Part shown: positions 1 to 6,525 of the stretch, piece after piece
Layout of the letters: each line of letters opens with the position of its first letter
Position numbering within the stretch: the first letter of the stretch is position 1
Assembly: GCA_910589655.1 (NCBI GenBank)
Contig: CAJUTJ010000012.1
Location: 1 to 45,675 of the forward strand
DNA length: 45,675 bases
Reading direction: 5' to 3'
DNA from: an uncultured Acetatifactor sp.
GTDB taxonomy: Bacteria; Bacillota; Clostridia; Lachnospirales; Lachnospiraceae
Translations under genes and position numbers: made by a program
Notes under the pieces: generated by a model
The model's input: only the letters and a program-made list of their open reading frames with translations
Databases searched by the model: none
What the model was told of the DNA's origin: nothing

Positions 1-3
1 CCC

Positions 4-117
4 TATGTTTCGCTGGTCTAAATTTCCGCCTGACTGCGTTGGCTTCACTCGACGATGCCACCGCATCGACTCGTTCAGCCGCCTTGCAGACTGAAAATTT
101 ATCCTGCGCCAAACATA
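4..117. repeat. Long imperfect inverted repeat
   Basis: The outer heptamers TATGTTT (4-10) and AAACATA (111-117) are exact inverted complements. The sequence between them can be folded back with many matches (TAAATTT, CTG, GGCT and GTCGATGC blocks on both arms), giving two arms of roughly 54 bases. No protein of this length looks real here. The structure resembles a MITE-like or large palindromic intergenic repeat. The gene to its left is outside the window, so its relation to transcription is unknown. The remaining bases up to 313, apart from the terminator at 195-223, show nothing I can name. Confidence 0.45.
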
Positions 118-194
118 CGGGCAATTAGGGCGGATTACACTGGCATAAGAATTGGCGGAACTGCCTATGAAAGAGCTGTAAATAAAAGAACTGT

Positions 195-223
195 AAAAGG
201 GGAGTCGTTTGGACTCCCCTTTT
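195..223. terminator. Bidirectional intrinsic terminator
   Basis: A perfect 12-bp stem (AAAAGGGGAGTC at 195-206 pairing with 212-223) has a 5-base loop, with an A-run at one foot and a T-run at the other. It can therefore terminate transcription from either side. It would end the leftward lipoprotein transcript (stop at 314) and any rightward transcript entering from outside the window. Confidence 0.8.
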
Positions 224-313
224 GTAGTGGCATTTGAAATTTGAACCTTATTTTTTCGTATTTCCTCTGTTTGGCAAAGGGTTTTCCCCGCATGAATCAC
301 AAAACACGATATA

Positions 314-1468
314 TTACCGGTAGGTGAAAGAGTCTCCCTCTTCCACGATACAAATCATTGTTTTACCCGTATTCATTACGATTTCATTTCCGTAATCATC
401 GTAATATCTGGTGGCTCCGTAATCGGAAGTCTTTTCCCAATTAACGTGGATACCCTTGCCGTTAGTAAAATACCAGCCGTCTCTGGTGGTATCGTGGCAT
501 TGGAAAACCAGATAGCCTCCGGCAAGTTCCTCATACTTAACATATTGAACCAAAATATTTTTAAAAGACAGCTGTTCATTGTTAGCGCCGTCAACATGAG
601 GGCCGTCAGTACTGCCGGAAAGGTGCTGGGAACGGTAATACAAGCCGTCGTTTTCGTTATACTCAAAGTAGCAGCGGGTCAAAGGATAGCAGCCGGACAT
701 ATCTATGTAGGTGGCATTCTGGGCATCCAGACCATACTGTGTCAGGGCATTGGGACTTGCCTTGGTAGTAAAATTGAAATGATATCCGTCGGTAAGTCCT
801 CTGTAGGAAAAGGAATATCCCTTTTTCTGGATAACACTCGACAGACCTGAGCCGGTAGCATAACCGTTATGGGGCATGGAACGGGTGGGTTCCCGGTAAA
901 AGGCGGCGCTGTCATTGCCGAGATTGCCGTCGATGTGCTGGGTATTGGCTTCCGCCATCAAGTCGTTAATGAAATAGGGACCGCCGTAATGCACGATAAA
1001 AGCATCCCACTCAAAGGCCCAATAGGCGAAATAAGTGCGGAGACTTCGGATGTTGCCGATCTTGCTCATATTCTGCCAATTCTCATAAATGGCCATCATT
1101 CTGGACATGCGGCCTTCCACGTTGGCTTCATAGATGACGGATGCATCCGAGAGGCTGTAGTGGGGAATGGCGGCGCTTTCGTTTGGAATCATAACCGCAA
1201 TGGGACGCGTGCCTGCTACGGACGCATCCACCCATTCATTGGTAAGAAGACTGCGGACCATGCCCGGTCGGGGCGGCTGCAGGTCGTTCTCCGTCACGAT
1301 GTTTGACGGAAGAGACTCAGGGGTTGTGGTAGTGGGCTGGACGGCTGTCTGTGTCGGAACGGAAGAAGATTCGTCATCCGTGATAATGGGGCTGTCTAAC
1401 GGCTCACCGCAGGAACACAACATAAAAACGGCAGCTGCCGCCGCCAGCCATATTTTTGCTTTTTTCAT
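314..1468 (-). CDS. DUF3048 (YerB-like) lipoprotein
   Basis: This is a 384-residue secreted lipoprotein. The N-terminus is a short basic stretch, a hydrophobic core and the lipobox L-C-S-C, with the lipidated Cys near residue 20. A Ser/Thr/Pro-rich linker (about 30-60) follows. The rest matches my recollection of the YerB/DUF3048 family, including the RPIAVMIPN, IYEANVEG and GNIRSLR segments. The molecular function of the family is not established; the protein should sit on the outer face of the membrane. The start is supported by AGGAG about seven bases upstream. It is transcribed alone and divergently from the polysaccharide genes, from a promoter at 1571-1599, towards the terminator at 195-223. 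Confidence 0.88.
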   Translation of the reverse strand: MKKAKIWLAAAAAVFMLCSCGEPLDSPIITDDESSSVPTQTAVQPTTTTPESLPSNIVTENDLQPPRPGMVRSLLTNEWVDASVAGTRPIAVMIPNESAAIPHYSLSDASVIYEANVEGRMSRMMAIYENWQNMSKIGNIRSLRTYFAYWAFEWDAFIVHYGGPYFINDLMAEANTQHIDGNLGNDSAAFYREPTRSMPHNGYATGSGLSSVIQKKGYSFSYRGLTDGYHFNFTTKASPNALTQYGLDAQNATYIDMSGCYPLTRCYFEYNENDGLYYRSQHLSGSTDGPHVDGANNEQLSFKNILVQYVKYEELAGGYLVFQCHDTTRDGWYFTNGKGIHVNWEKTSDYGATRYYDDYGNEIVMNTGKTMICIVEEGDSFTYR

Positions 1469-1570
1469 TTCAATTCTCCTATATCTTCAAGCCATGAAAT
1501 ATCATCATTATGCATCACAAAGTGATGGCAAGACAGCGTGAGCCGGCTTGAATTCTGTGATAACAGAATC

Positions 1571-1599
1571 ATTATACCACATTAATTATAAAACGTCAT
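1571..1599 (-). promoter_or_regulatory. Sigma-A promoter for the DUF3048 lipoprotein gene
   Basis: Reading the minus strand, ATGACG (1594-1599) is followed after 17 bases by a perfect TATAAT (1571-1576), with a TG one base upstream (extended -10). A 7-bp hairpin (ATTCTGT/ACAGAAT, 1552-1569) lies at the expected transcript start. The rest of the 1469-1781 gap holds a second hairpin (1640-1679) and the rightward promoter (1720-1748). Confidence 0.65.
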
Positions 1600-1639
1600 T
1601 AATTGACAGAAAAATTAAGAAATTTAAGAGGTCGGTTCA

Positions 1640-1679
1640 TTACTGTTCACACCTCGCGGCGACAGCGAGTGAGCAGTAA
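1640..1679. repeat. Intergenic hairpin
   Basis: TTACTG at 1640-1645 and CAGTAA at 1674-1679 frame an imperfect stem that continues through TCAC and TCGC/GCGA around a short loop. It lies between the two divergent promoters. It could be an operator or a dispersed palindromic repeat; the sequence does not say which. Confidence 0.4.
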
Positions 1680-1719
1680 CAATGCTTTTACGCTGTTTTT
1701 GCCGGAAGAAGGTTTTAGC

Positions 1720-1748
1720 TTGCGAATTAGAGGGGAGAATAGTATACT
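1720..1748 (+). promoter_or_regulatory. Sigma-A promoter for the first glycosyltransferase
   Basis: TTGCGA (1720-1725) and TATACT (1743-1748) are separated by 17 bases. The predicted transcript start, near 1755, is about 27 bases before the ATG at 1782. This is a plausible start of the rightward polysaccharide transcription. Confidence 0.6.
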
Positions 1749-1781
1749 GTTAATAAATCAAAAGAAAGCGATGGGTAAGCA

Positions 1782-2711
1782 ATGAGTTTGTTAAGCGTGA
1801 TAGTTCCTTGCTATAATGAAGAAGAAAGCGTAGAACTATTTTACACAGAGCTTATGAAAAACGATTCCTTTTTTCATGGTGAAAATATAGAGCTGGAGTT
1901 GCTGTATGTGGATGACGGTTCCGGAGACAGGACGGCGGAGGAAGTAAAAAAGCTCATAAAAAAGGACAACCGGGTGCATCTGGTTTCCTTTTCCAGAAAT
2001 TTCGGAAAAGAAGCCGCTATGTATGCAGGACTTGAAAACGTAAAGGGAGATTATGTGGTATTGATGGACGTGGATCTTCAGGATCCCCCGTCGCTTTTAC
2101 CGGAGATGATTTCCTGTATGAAGCAAGGATACGATTCCGTAGCCACCAGACGGGTCAGCCGTAAGGGGGAACCGCCTATCAGAAGCTTTTTTGCCAGAAT
2201 CTTTTACCGCTTAATGAAAAAGATTTCCAAAACGGAAATGATGGATGGCGCAAGGGATTATCGGCTGATGACCAGACAAATGGTGGATGCCATACTATCC
2301 ATGCAGGAATATAATCGTTTTACAAAGGGTATTTTCGGCTGGGTGGGCTTTCGCACCAAGTGGCTGGAATATGAAAATATAGAAAGAGCAAAGGGAGAGA
2401 CTAAATGGAGCTTTTGGAAGCTGCTGGTCTATTCCATTGAAGGCATCACGGCGTTTTCCACAGTGCCGCTGCTTTTGGCTTCTGTTTTGGGAGTGCTGTT
2501 TTGCTTATTGGCATTTGTCATGATTCTCTTTGTAATCATCAGAAAGCTCATTTTCGGTGATCCGGTTTCCGGCTGGGCATCACAAGTGTGTATTATGCTT
2601 TTGATCGGCGGAGTACAGTTTTTCTGCACGGGAATACTGGGCCAGTATCTTGCAAAAACATATATGGAAGTGAAGAAACGCCCCATATATCTTGTAAAAG
2701 AAAAAATATAA
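1782..2711 (+). CDS. GtrB/DPM1-like polyprenyl-phosphate glycosyltransferase (GT2)
   Basis: A 309-residue membrane glycosyltransferase. The N-terminal GT-A domain has the GT2 opening motif (VIVPCYNEEE), the nucleotide-binding DDGSGD segment and DVDLQDP as the metal-binding acidic motif. Two hydrophobic C-terminal segments (about 225-250 and 262-285) match the two-helix anchor of bactoprenol glucosyltransferases such as GtrB and YkcC. The family transfers a sugar from a nucleotide donor to undecaprenyl phosphate on the cytoplasmic face. The product would be the lipid donor for an external transferase. The GtrII-like protein at 8697-10343 is a natural partner, but that pairing is inference. No GtrA-type flippase is seen beside it. 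Confidence 0.88.
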   Translation: MSLLSVIVPCYNEEESVELFYTELMKNDSFFHGENIELELLYVDDGSGDRTAEEVKKLIKKDNRVHLVSFSRNFGKEAAMYAGLENVKGDYVVLMDVDLQDPPSLLPEMISCMKQGYDSVATRRVSRKGEPPIRSFFARIFYRLMKKISKTEMMDGARDYRLMTRQMVDAILSMQEYNRFTKGIFGWVGFRTKWLEYENIERAKGETKWSFWKLLVYSIEGITAFSTVPLLLASVLGVLFCLLAFVMILFVIIRKLIFGDPVSGWASQVCIMLLIGGVQFFCTGILGQYLAKTYMEVKKRPIYLVKEKI

Positions 2712-2755
2712 CTACAATATATCGTATCTTAACGAAATCTTAGCGGGTATAAAAC

Positions 2756-2784
2756 TTTCCAGAACTCGACAGATATGGTAGAAT
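2756..2784 (+). promoter_or_regulatory. Promoter of the Spo0A-domain gene
   Basis: TTTCCA (2756-2761) and TAGAAT (2779-2784) are 17 bases apart, and a TG one base before the -10 makes it an extended -10 promoter. A 0A-box-like heptamer lies in the spacer. Confidence 0.5.
2765..2771 (-). promoter_or_regulatory. Possible 0A box
   Basis: The minus strand reads TGTCGAG, six of seven matches to the Spo0A box TGTCGAA. It sits between the -35 and -10 of the promoter of a gene encoding a Spo0A-type DNA-binding domain, which is where an autorepressor would bind. A single heptamer is weak evidence on its own. Confidence 0.35.
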
Positions 2785-2837
2785 AAGTCATCCAATCGCA
2801 GTAATAAGCAATGATCGACATAGAAAGGGGAATTCAT

Positions 2838-3215
2838 ATGGAGATTAATGCCGTAAAAGATTGTGATTTAGAGAAATACATTACCGATATCATGTTGGAT
2901 ATAGGAGTGCCTGCACATTTGAGAGGGTATCATTATCTGAGAGATGCGATTATGTTGTCCGGAAGAGATATGGAAGTGGCCAGCAGAGTAACGAAGCTGC
3001 TGTACCCTGCCATAGCAAGACGGTTCCGGACAACGGATCAAAAGGTGGAGCGAGCAATACGCAACGCCATTGAAGTATCATGGACAAGAGGTAATACTGA
3101 TACTTTTGAAAGAATGTTTGGCTATTCCATTTGTACTGGCAGAACGAGACCCACAAACAGCGAATACATAGCGCGTATTGCTGACAAGGTCCGTTTGGAT
3201 TTTAAGGCAATGTAA
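2838..3215 (+). CDS. Stand-alone Spo0A C-terminal DNA-binding domain protein
   Basis: A 125-residue protein that aligns along nearly its whole length with the effector domain of the sporulation master regulator Spo0A. Recognisable pieces are GVPAHLRGYHYLRDAI, VTKLLYPAIA, the recognition-helix region KVERAIRNAIEVSWTRGN, FGY and PTNSEYIARIADK. The phosphoacceptor receiver domain is entirely absent, whereas full Spo0A is about 260-270 residues. The protein should bind DNA, but its activity cannot be set by the usual phosphorelay. The start at 2838 follows AAAGGGGA at good spacing; a further ATG at 2811 has none. It stands before a polysaccharide operon, suggesting local control of that operon. 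It could instead compete with Spo0A for its sites. Confidence 0.9.
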   Translation: MEINAVKDCDLEKYITDIMLDIGVPAHLRGYHYLRDAIMLSGRDMEVASRVTKLLYPAIARRFRTTDQKVERAIRNAIEVSWTRGNTDTFERMFGYSICTGRTRPTNSEYIARIADKVRLDFKAM

Positions 3216-3270
3216 TAGGAAAACTATATTAAAAGTACCAGTTTGCTCTATTACTGCGATTGGAGCAATT

Positions 3271-4410
3271 ATGAATTTTATTTCGGCATTATTATTGGCG
3301 CTGTGTATTCTGTGCCTGTGCAGCTGTCTGGGAGGCGGTGCGCTGATTCTTATGCGTCTAACGGGGAATTTTGTTATAAAGGGACGCAGAAAAGGGAACC
3401 CTGCCCATAGAGGAAAAGACAATGCAGAGAGGAAAAACAAAGCTTCTTTTATGCGGAGGGGGCTGTTTTCCGAAGGAACAGATAAGGCGCAGAAATTAAA
3501 CGGTGCAGATGCATTGATCATTGGCGAATTGATTATGATAGGACTGGCGGTAACGGCTCATGTGGCAGCCGTGTTTACCCGGCAGTCTTTTTCCGATTGC
3601 GTGACACTGTTCTCGGGTCTTTTGGTGGTATTGCTGCTGCCTGCGGCGGTGCTGCTTATCATTCAGGGGATTTCTCATGCAAAGTCTCAGGGTGTTTTTC
3701 AGAAAAATAAAGCGGATTCCTCCTTGCCGGATAAGGCAAAAAGGACGGATATCGTGGAAAGAATTTTTGCGGGAATATTCGCGGTTCTTGTGCTGGGTCA
3801 GTTGATTTTTATTTTCGGCAACGCGGGTGTATATACACAGGGCGATATGACGGTGGAGACAGTGGCAGCTTTTCTGGAGACGGACGGCATTTACCTTGTC
3901 AATCCCATGACGGGACAAGCTTATACTGCGGGAATGCCGTCCAGAATAAAGATTCTGTGCCTGCCCTCGCTGTACGGAATATTTTGCAGCTGGTCGGGAT
4001 TGGAACCGGATATTGTGGTATCGGAGGCCGTGCCTGCTTTAATATTGATTAGCAGCTATGCGGCGTTCTCTTGTATCGGAAGAAGCCTGTTTACGGAAAA
4101 CAGAAGGAATAGATATTGCTTTTTAATAGTGACCGCCCTATTGATGTGGGCAGGAAGCTATCTCTACGGAATGGACGGCTTCCAGCTGCTTTATTGCGGT
4201 TATCGCGGTGTAACCATAAGGAATCTGATCCTCATACCTTATCTGGTTTCGCTTTGTCTCAGAAAAAGATGGAAATCGACGGTTCTGTGTATTTTGGCGG
4301 AGGCCGGTATTGTGTGGACATTCTACGGCATGGGAGCGTGCATTTTGACGGCAGCAGGTCTTTTTGCGGCTGGAAGGCAGACACTGAACGACAAACAAAA
4401 AAAGAAATAG
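3271..4410 (+). CDS. Multi-pass membrane protein, DUF6077-like
   Basis: A 379-residue hydrophobic protein with many predicted membrane segments and a charged, Lys/Arg-rich loop near residues 30-75. A segment reading ETDGIYLVNPMTGQAY, followed by an RIKILCLPSLYG-type stretch, resembles DUF6077 membrane proteins found in Clostridia polysaccharide loci; I make that match from memory. Family function is unknown; a GT-C-like transferase or polymer-handling role is possible. The ATG at 3271 has GGAG six bases upstream and is preferred to earlier in-frame codons, which would overlap the Spo0A-like gene. It ends in a Lys-rich tail, 46 bases before a second membrane protein that may complete the same functional unit. 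Confidence 0.6.
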   Translation: MNFISALLLALCILCLCSCLGGGALILMRLTGNFVIKGRRKGNPAHRGKDNAERKNKASFMRRGLFSEGTDKAQKLNGADALIIGELIMIGLAVTAHVAAVFTRQSFSDCVTLFSGLLVVLLLPAAVLLIIQGISHAKSQGVFQKNKADSSLPDKAKRTDIVERIFAGIFAVLVLGQLIFIFGNAGVYTQGDMTVETVAAFLETDGIYLVNPMTGQAYTAGMPSRIKILCLPSLYGIFCSWSGLEPDIVVSEAVPALILISSYAAFSCIGRSLFTENRRNRYCFLIVTALLMWAGSYLYGMDGFQLLYCGYRGVTIRNLILIPYLVSLCLRKRWKSTVLCILAEAGIVWTFYGMGACILTAAGLFAAGRQTLNDKQKKK

Positions 4411-4456
4411 TTTTACACGGAAGTGCGGAGACTGTATCGGAATAGGAGAATGCATA

Positions 4457-5323
4457 ATGGCGGAACTTCTTAGAAATGCATGGCAAGGCTGGTTCCGGGT
4501 AACGGATGAAGGAAAGCTGATGGCGTTGTTTATGGGTTCGCTGCTGTTCCTCTGGATTGGCTATGAGCGGGAGAAACAGAAGCAGCTTTTGCGCTACGGA
4601 ATAATGATGGCGATATGCTGTGTCCTGCCTGTAACCGCCGTAATTTTAATGCTGTATCAGACAAAATTTTATGATTATGAATGGATCTGGAGCGCTGTAC
4701 CCGTAACGGTTCTTACTGCATATGCCGGAACCAAAATATTATCGGAGTGTTGGCAGGGCTTCCGGAGAGAGGCTTGGCGGAAAGGCTTGCCCGTAACGGC
4801 GGGACTGCTGCTTTTGGCCTATTTGTGCAGCGGCCCCGGCGGAGCGGATCCGGACAGAAGGAGTGCGGAAGACCGGAAGGCGGAAACGGAAGGGCTTTTG
4901 GAAATTATAAAAACGGAAGAGGAGACGGTCTGTCTGTGGGCGCCGCAGGATATTATGCAGTATGTTCGCGCTGTGGACGGCAGTGTACTGCTTCCTTACG
5001 GGAGAGACATGTGGCAGGAGGCTCTGGGTGCATATTCTTATGATACGTATCCGGCCGATATCAAAAAGATGTATCGCTGGATGTGCATTGTGGAAGAATA
5101 CCGCACGGAAGACGGCATTGTGAAGACGGATGTATTGCGGGAAGCGATGGAAGAGCAGAAGCTGTCTACCGGAAGCTGTCTGGATGCGGCAAAGCGGGCG
5201 GGAGTAAATTTTTTGGCTCTTCCCGATGACGCGGACATTACGTTATTAAATGAAGTAACGGAATATATCGGCGCTGAGCCCCGGCAAAATCAGGGATATT
5301 ACTTGTTCCGGCTAAAGGAATGA
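4457..5323 (+). CDS. Membrane protein with C-terminal soluble domain
   Basis: A 288-residue protein. The first 120 residues contain about four hydrophobic segments; from about residue 125 it is soluble and probably external. The start is supported by AGGAG eight bases upstream. Length and layout match what would be the C-terminal part of a longer DUF6077-like or GT-C-like protein, with membrane helices followed by a soluble domain. The preceding gene (3271-4410) supplies helices but no soluble part. The two may be subunits of one enzyme or a gene split in two. They are in different frames with a genuine ribosome binding site between them, so a simple sequencing frameshift is unlikely. I do not recognise a catalytic motif. 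Confidence 0.55.
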   Translation: MAELLRNAWQGWFRVTDEGKLMALFMGSLLFLWIGYEREKQKQLLRYGIMMAICCVLPVTAVILMLYQTKFYDYEWIWSAVPVTVLTAYAGTKILSECWQGFRREAWRKGLPVTAGLLLLAYLCSGPGGADPDRRSAEDRKAETEGLLEIIKTEEETVCLWAPQDIMQYVRAVDGSVLLPYGRDMWQEALGAYSYDTYPADIKKMYRWMCIVEEYRTEDGIVKTDVLREAMEEQKLSTGSCLDAAKRAGVNFLALPDDADITLLNEVTEYIGAEPRQNQGYYLFRLKE

Positions 5324-5329
5324 AGTTTA

Positions 5330-5434
5330 TTAATTGTATGTGCCGGCTGCATCGGCATGACTGGAAGTGTGAAAGGTTTTGCGGCTATTCATTGGTTATT
5401 TGTGCCGGCTGCGTCGGCATGTTTGAAAGTGTGG
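5330..5434 (+). repeat. Two copies of the TGTGCCGRCKGCGTCGGCA repeat
   Basis: Copy one (about 5330-5371) and copy two (about 5391-5434) share TGTGCCGGCTGC, RTCGGCATG and an AAGTGTG end. Each contains the interrupted palindrome TGCCG/CGGCA. Related copies occur at 13240-13275 and 27111-27150. In all three places the element lies shortly upstream of a start codon with its own ribosome binding site. A 61-codon reading frame through this stretch is a by-product of the repeats and I do not call it a gene. Confidence 0.7.
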
Positions 5435-5492
5435 GAAGGATTTTTAAGGCGGCGAAAAGCATCAGGGGAAGGCGTCCGGTAAGGAGGAAGGC

Positions 5493-6251
5493 ATGGGCGA
5501 TTTAATCAGTATTATCGTACCTGTTTATAATGTGGAAAATTTTATAGAAGAAACCATGGATTCCGTGCTGGCACAGACCTATGCGGACTGGGAGCTGCTG
5601 CTGGTGGAAGACTGCAGCAATGACAATACCGTCACTTTGATACGGCAATACATGGAGAGAACCGGTGATTCCCGGATCCGGCTTTTGAGGCAGCCGGCCA
5701 ATATGGGGGCGGCCAGAGCGAGGAACAGGGGGCTGCGGGAGGCGGAGGGGCGCTATGTATCCTATCTGGATGCCGATGATCTCTGGGTTCCGCAGAAACT
5801 GGAGAGGGAGCTTGCCTTTATGAAGGAAAAGGACGCCGCATTTGCATTTACCGGATATGAATTTGCCGACGAGAGGGGGAGAGGAACGGGAAAGGTAGTA
5901 CATGTGCCGGAAATGCTGACCTATAAGCAGGCGCTGAGCAATACCACAATTTTTACCACCACGGTTATGTTCGACACGAAAAAGATTCCCAAGGAGCAGC
6001 TGGAGATGCCCGTTATGAAAAGTGAGGATACGGCATTGTGGTTCAAGGTGCTTCGCAGCGGCATCGTGGCATACGGTCTGGACGAAAATCTGGTGAAGTA
6101 CCGAAGGGCGGGCAGAACGTTATCTTCCAATAAGCTGGAAGCAATCCGCAGAATTTGGAACTTGTACCGAAGAGCGGAGGGGATGAATGTGATAAGCAGT
6201 GCGGGACATTTCTGTTTCTGGGCATTGAGGGCTGTAAAGAGAAGAATTTGA
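5493..6251 (+). CDS. Glycosyltransferase family 2
   Basis: A 252-residue soluble GT-A-fold transferase. It shows the canonical IIVPVYNVE start, the DDxSxDxT-type segment EDCSNDNT, the AARARNRGL helix and YLDADDLW, which carries the metal- and sugar-nucleotide-binding acidic residues. It would transfer one sugar to the growing lipid-linked repeat unit in the cytoplasm. Donor and acceptor cannot be read from the sequence. The ATG at 5493 follows AAGGAGG at seven bases. It lies downstream of the paired repeats at 5330-5434. Confidence 0.9.
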   Translation: MGDLISIIVPVYNVENFIEETMDSVLAQTYADWELLLVEDCSNDNTVTLIRQYMERTGDSRIRLLRQPANMGAARARNRGLREAEGRYVSYLDADDLWVPQKLERELAFMKEKDAAFAFTGYEFADERGRGTGKVVHVPEMLTYKQALSNTTIFTTTVMFDTKKIPKEQLEMPVMKSEDTALWFKVLRSGIVAYGLDENLVKYRRAGRTLSSNKLEAIRRIWNLYRRAEGMNVISSAGHFCFWALRAVKRRI

Positions 6252-6252
6252 T

Positions 6253-6352
6253 ATGCAATAGAGAACCGGCTATTACGATAGAAAATGCTATTCCAGAGAA
6301 GGTATTGAGAAAGTAGAATGCAGTAGAGAACCGGCTATTACGGTAGAAAATG
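6253..6352 (+). repeat. Direct repeat pair of 35 bases
   Basis: Two near-identical 35-base copies (6253-6287 and 6318-6352; ATGCARTAGAGAACCGGC, then TATTACGRTAGAAAATG) differ at two purine positions. The second runs into GGAGGTGAT, a perfect anti-ribosomal match, but no start codon lies at normal distance after it. The rest of the 6252-6525 gap is A/G-rich with AAAAGGGG repeats and no other feature I can identify. Confidence 0.6.
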
Positions 6353-6525
6353 GAGGTGATAAGGTTTACTGATCTAAAAAGAAAGCGAATGGTAAAACGC
6401 GGATTTAAGATCGGTAAGGGAAAACAGAATTAAAAGGGGAAGTTACAAAAAGGGGAAAAAGTAAAAGGGGAATCCGCATCAAAAGAAAAATTGGCAGTGA
6501 TAAAAAATTATTGTGGGAGCTACAT

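Noticed and set aside
5320..5505. A 61-codon reading frame between a membrane protein and a glycosyltransferase
   Set aside because: It consists mainly of the two TGTGCCG repeat copies, has no ribosome binding site and overlaps the next gene.
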